Part shown: positions 30,845 through 32,805 of the stretch, piece by piece | How the letters are laid out: every line of letters begins with the position of its first letter | Numbering within the stretch: position 1 is the stretch's first letter | NCBI GenBank assembly: GCA_016200135.1 | Contig: JACQFI010000009.1 | Location: 1-32,805 of the forward strand | Source of the DNA: Planctomycetota bacterium | GTDB lineage: Bacteria; Planctomycetota; SZUA-567; H5-PLA8 | Reading direction: 5' to 3' | Length of the DNA stretch: 32,805 nt | Notes under the pieces: model-generated | What the model was told of the DNA's origin: nothing | The model's input: the letters and a program-made list of their open reading frames with translations, nothing else | Databases searched by the model: none | Made by a program: the position numbers and the translations under genes

Positions 30845-32805
30845 ATGAACATCCCGCCCGACGAACTCGCCGCGCTCCAGGACCTCTACGATAAAGGACT
30901 CTTCCTTCAGGCGCACGCGCGCGCGGAGAAACTCGGACCGTACAAGGATTGGCGCGGCGCGGCAGCACGCGTCTTTGCCGGGCGCCTGGGAAAAGTGCTT
31001 GGCGCGACGCGGCTCTCCAACGCGCATCATTTCTATGCCTGGCGCGAACATCCCGAAGATGCGCCGGCGCTCTACTTTTACACGCTCTCGGTCATCGCGC
31101 GCCGCGACCCGTGGCGCATTCTGAAGTTCCTGCGCGCCCACGGCGAACTCGAACGCGCCGATCCCGATATTCATTCATCCTGGCTGGCGCTGCACGCCAC
31201 GACGCTGGCGCGGGTGCGGGATTTCGAGGCCGCCGAGGCGTGGATGACGCGGGCCGAAAAAGCCAATCCCGAGCATCCCTGGCTCGCCGTCGAGTGGGCG
31301 GAGATCTACGAGATCGAAGACCGCCTCGATGACGCGCTCGCGTCCACCCAGCGCGCCCTTGCGATGCAGGCCTGGTACCGGCCGGCCGTTCACGGCTACG
31401 CGCACCTGCTCACGCTCAAGGACCGCCTCGACGAGGCCGGCGCGTTTCTCGAAGAAGCGGCGCAGCACAACGAAGCGCCTTCGATCTGGATGGTGCTCGG
31501 GGGGCTGTACGCCGAACGCGAGCGGCACCGCGAGGCGCTTAGCTGTTACGACCGCTACGCCGAGTGCGCGGTCCTGCAGGACGATATTGCCGCGCGGCAA
31601 CTGGCGGCGGTGCGCTGCGACGCCTTCTGCATGCTAGGCGAATTCGAACCCGCCGCCCGGCACGCGCGCCTGGCCAAGATCGAGTATTACACCAAGCTCG
31701 CGGAACGGCTCGAACGTCCCGAATCGCCGCGCCGCAAGGTCTCGTTGCCGGTCGGATTCGTACGCCAGCATCATCTTACGTGCGCGCCCGCGACCTTTGC
31801 GGCGCTGGCGGACTTCTGGAAGATCCCCATCGATCATCTTGAACTCGCGCAGCAGGTCACGTACGACGGCACGCCGAGCTACGTCGAACGCGCCTGGGCG
31901 GAAGACCATGAATGGGCCGTCCGCGAGTTCACCGTCACGTGGGAAAGCGCGCGTGCGCTGCTCGACCGCGGCATTCCTTTCACGCTCCACACCGCCGACG
32001 TGACCAGCGGCCACGCCCAAGCCGTTATCGGCTACGACGAGCTGCGCGGCACGTTCCAGATCCGCGACCCGAACATCCGGCACTATCTCGAATTCAACGC
32101 CGAGAAACTTCTGGAGAACCAGCGGGCTACCGGGCCGCACGGCATGGTCCTCCTACCCGAGCGCGACGCGGCTAAGATCGACGGCATCGAACTTCCCGAC
32201 CAGGCGCCGCTCGACCGCGGCTACCGTATCCAGCGCGCGCTGCTCGCCCACGACCGCGAGGCGGCGTGGAGCGAATTGCGCGCGCTGGAACGCGAAGCGC
32301 CCGGGCGCCGCCTCACGCATCTGGCGCGTCTTTCGCTGGCTTCCTACGACGAAGACCGCAGCCAGCGCCTGGCCGCTTTCGAAGAATTGCTCAAACTTTT
32401 CCCCAACCACGCGCGCTTCCTGCTGGGCAAGCTCGACGGCCTGCGCGACCTCGCCCGCCCGCAGGAACGCCTCGAACTGCTCGCGCGCCTCGCCGCCACG
32501 CATGAGGACCCCGTCTTCGCGCAGCAGTACGCAGAGGACCTGATCCAGGACGCCGCGCAGCATTCCCGTGCGCTGGAATTGCTGCGCCGAGCGGTCCGGC
32601 GTCGGCCTTACGACGCGCAAACCCATCATATCCATGCCGATCTGCTGTGGAACCGGCGCGAATGCTCCGACGCGCTCGACCTCTACCGCGTCGCCGCCTG
32701 TCTCGAAGACAAGAATGAGCATTTCGTCGAAGCGTATTTTCTGGCCGCGCGGCATTTAAAGCAAACCAGAGACGTCTTGCGCTTCCTGCGCGACCGCGTG
32801 CAACG
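30845..32805 (+). CDS. TPR protein with central C39-like cysteine peptidase domain (3' partial)
   Basis: The frame starts at ATG 30845 and runs 653 codons without stop to the window edge, so the C-terminus is missing. Residues about 1-290 are helical repeats of TPR type (WLALHATTLARVRDFEAAEAWMTRAEKANPEHPW and more). Residues about 305-425 form a papain-like C39 peptidase domain: FVRQHHLTCAPATFAALADFW with the oxyanion Gln and Cys313, SGHAQAVIGYDE with His390, and QIRDPN with Asp408. TPR-like helices resume from about 440. There is no signal peptide and no Shine-Dalgarno. C39 domains often mature peptides or act in bacteriocin-type export, but here no transporter domain is attached, so the role is open. 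Confidence 0.85.
   Translation, partial: MNIPPDELAALQDLYDKGLFLQAHARAEKLGPYKDWRGAAARVFAGRLGKVLGATRLSNAHHFYAWREHPEDAPALYFYTLSVIARRDPWRILKFLRAHGELERADPDIHSSWLALHATTLARVRDFEAAEAWMTRAEKANPEHPWLAVEWAEIYEIEDRLDDALASTQRALAMQAWYRPAVHGYAHLLTLKDRLDEAGAFLEEAAQHNEAPSIWMVLGGLYAERERHREALSCYDRYAECAVLQDDIAARQLAAVRCDAFCMLGEFEPAARHARLAKIEYYTKLAERLERPESPRRKVSLPVGFVRQHHLTCAPATFAALADFWKIPIDHLELAQQVTYDGTPSYVERAWAEDHEWAVREFTVTWESARALLDRGIPFTLHTADVTSGHAQAVIGYDELRGTFQIRDPNIRHYLEFNAEKLLENQRATGPHGMVLLPERDAAKIDGIELPDQAPLDRGYRIQRALLAHDREAAWSELRALEREAPGRRLTHLARLSLASYDEDRSQRLAAFEELLKLFPNHARFLLGKLDGLRDLARPQERLELLARLAATHEDPVFAQQYAEDLIQDAAQHSRALELLRRAVRRRPYDAQTHHIHADLLWNRRECSDALDLYRVAACLEDKNEHFVEAYFLAARHLKQTRDVLRFLRDRVQ

Overview
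The window is GC-rich and gene-dense, with no rRNA, no phage module and no complete classical insertion sequence. Several features point to an uncultured bacterium of the PVC or Planctomycetota/Lentisphaerota type: SecD and SecF are fused in one chain, there are large secreted proteins of the DUF2341-PA14-PKD-TPR kind, many membrane and signal-peptide proteins, two glycoside hydrolases, and abundant small dispersed palindromic repeats. This placement is inference from gene style only; the window contains no rRNA to test it.

Layout. 1-2317: a repeat-bearing leader, an M20-type amidohydrolase and a small polytopic membrane protein. 2318-3646: about 1.3 kb without a credible gene, filled with dispersed repeats, including a run of at least 13 short hairpins (2627-3213). 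3647-5169 (minus strand): a lipoprotein cyclase-family enzyme and a small exported protein. 5420-11081 (plus strand): the classical tgt-yajC-secDF module, with an extra small gene of unknown function coupled to yajC and a 35-40 residue palindromic-repeat insertion inside Tgt. 11160-11717: a DUF559 endonuclease gene flanked on both sides by related hairpin repeats. 11715-16435 (minus strand): a probable operon of four genes: DUF2341/PA14/PKD/TPR protein, DprA-like fusion protein, VOC protein and MDR dehydrogenase. 16493-16726: a nested inverted-repeat element without a gene. 16760-19436 (plus strand): pyrF, tRNA-Gln(UUG), an inverted repeat starting on the tRNA CCA, a GIY-YIG nuclease and an enolase-superfamily enzyme. 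19482-24741 (minus strand): a GT-C type membrane glycosyltransferase, an ABC ATPase and an ABC permease fused to a CPBP protease. 24925-30575: a PQQ-type beta-propeller, an AraC regulator divergent from a GH4 enzyme with an extra C-terminal domain, and a secreted clan-A-like glycosidase. 30845-end: a TPR/C39-like protease cut by the window edge.

How it fits together. The housekeeping parts are tRNA queuosine modification, Sec-dependent export and pyrimidine synthesis. The catabolic parts (AraC, GH4, secreted glycosidase, enolase-superfamily enzyme) suggest use of glycans or sugar acids.

The most unusual layer is the repeats. One family, a CCCCTCCTTA-type hairpin with a TGCTCTGTCGAAA-like end, occurs around the DUF559 nuclease, as a gene-free inverted-repeat element at 16548-16679, and as a decayed copy at 30716-30755. 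A different inverted repeat lies between tRNA-Gln and a GIY-YIG nuclease. A third palindrome family sits at the start of the window and in frame inside tgt. These suggest small nuclease-linked palindromic elements comparable in logic to REP/RAYT systems; that link is a hypothesis.
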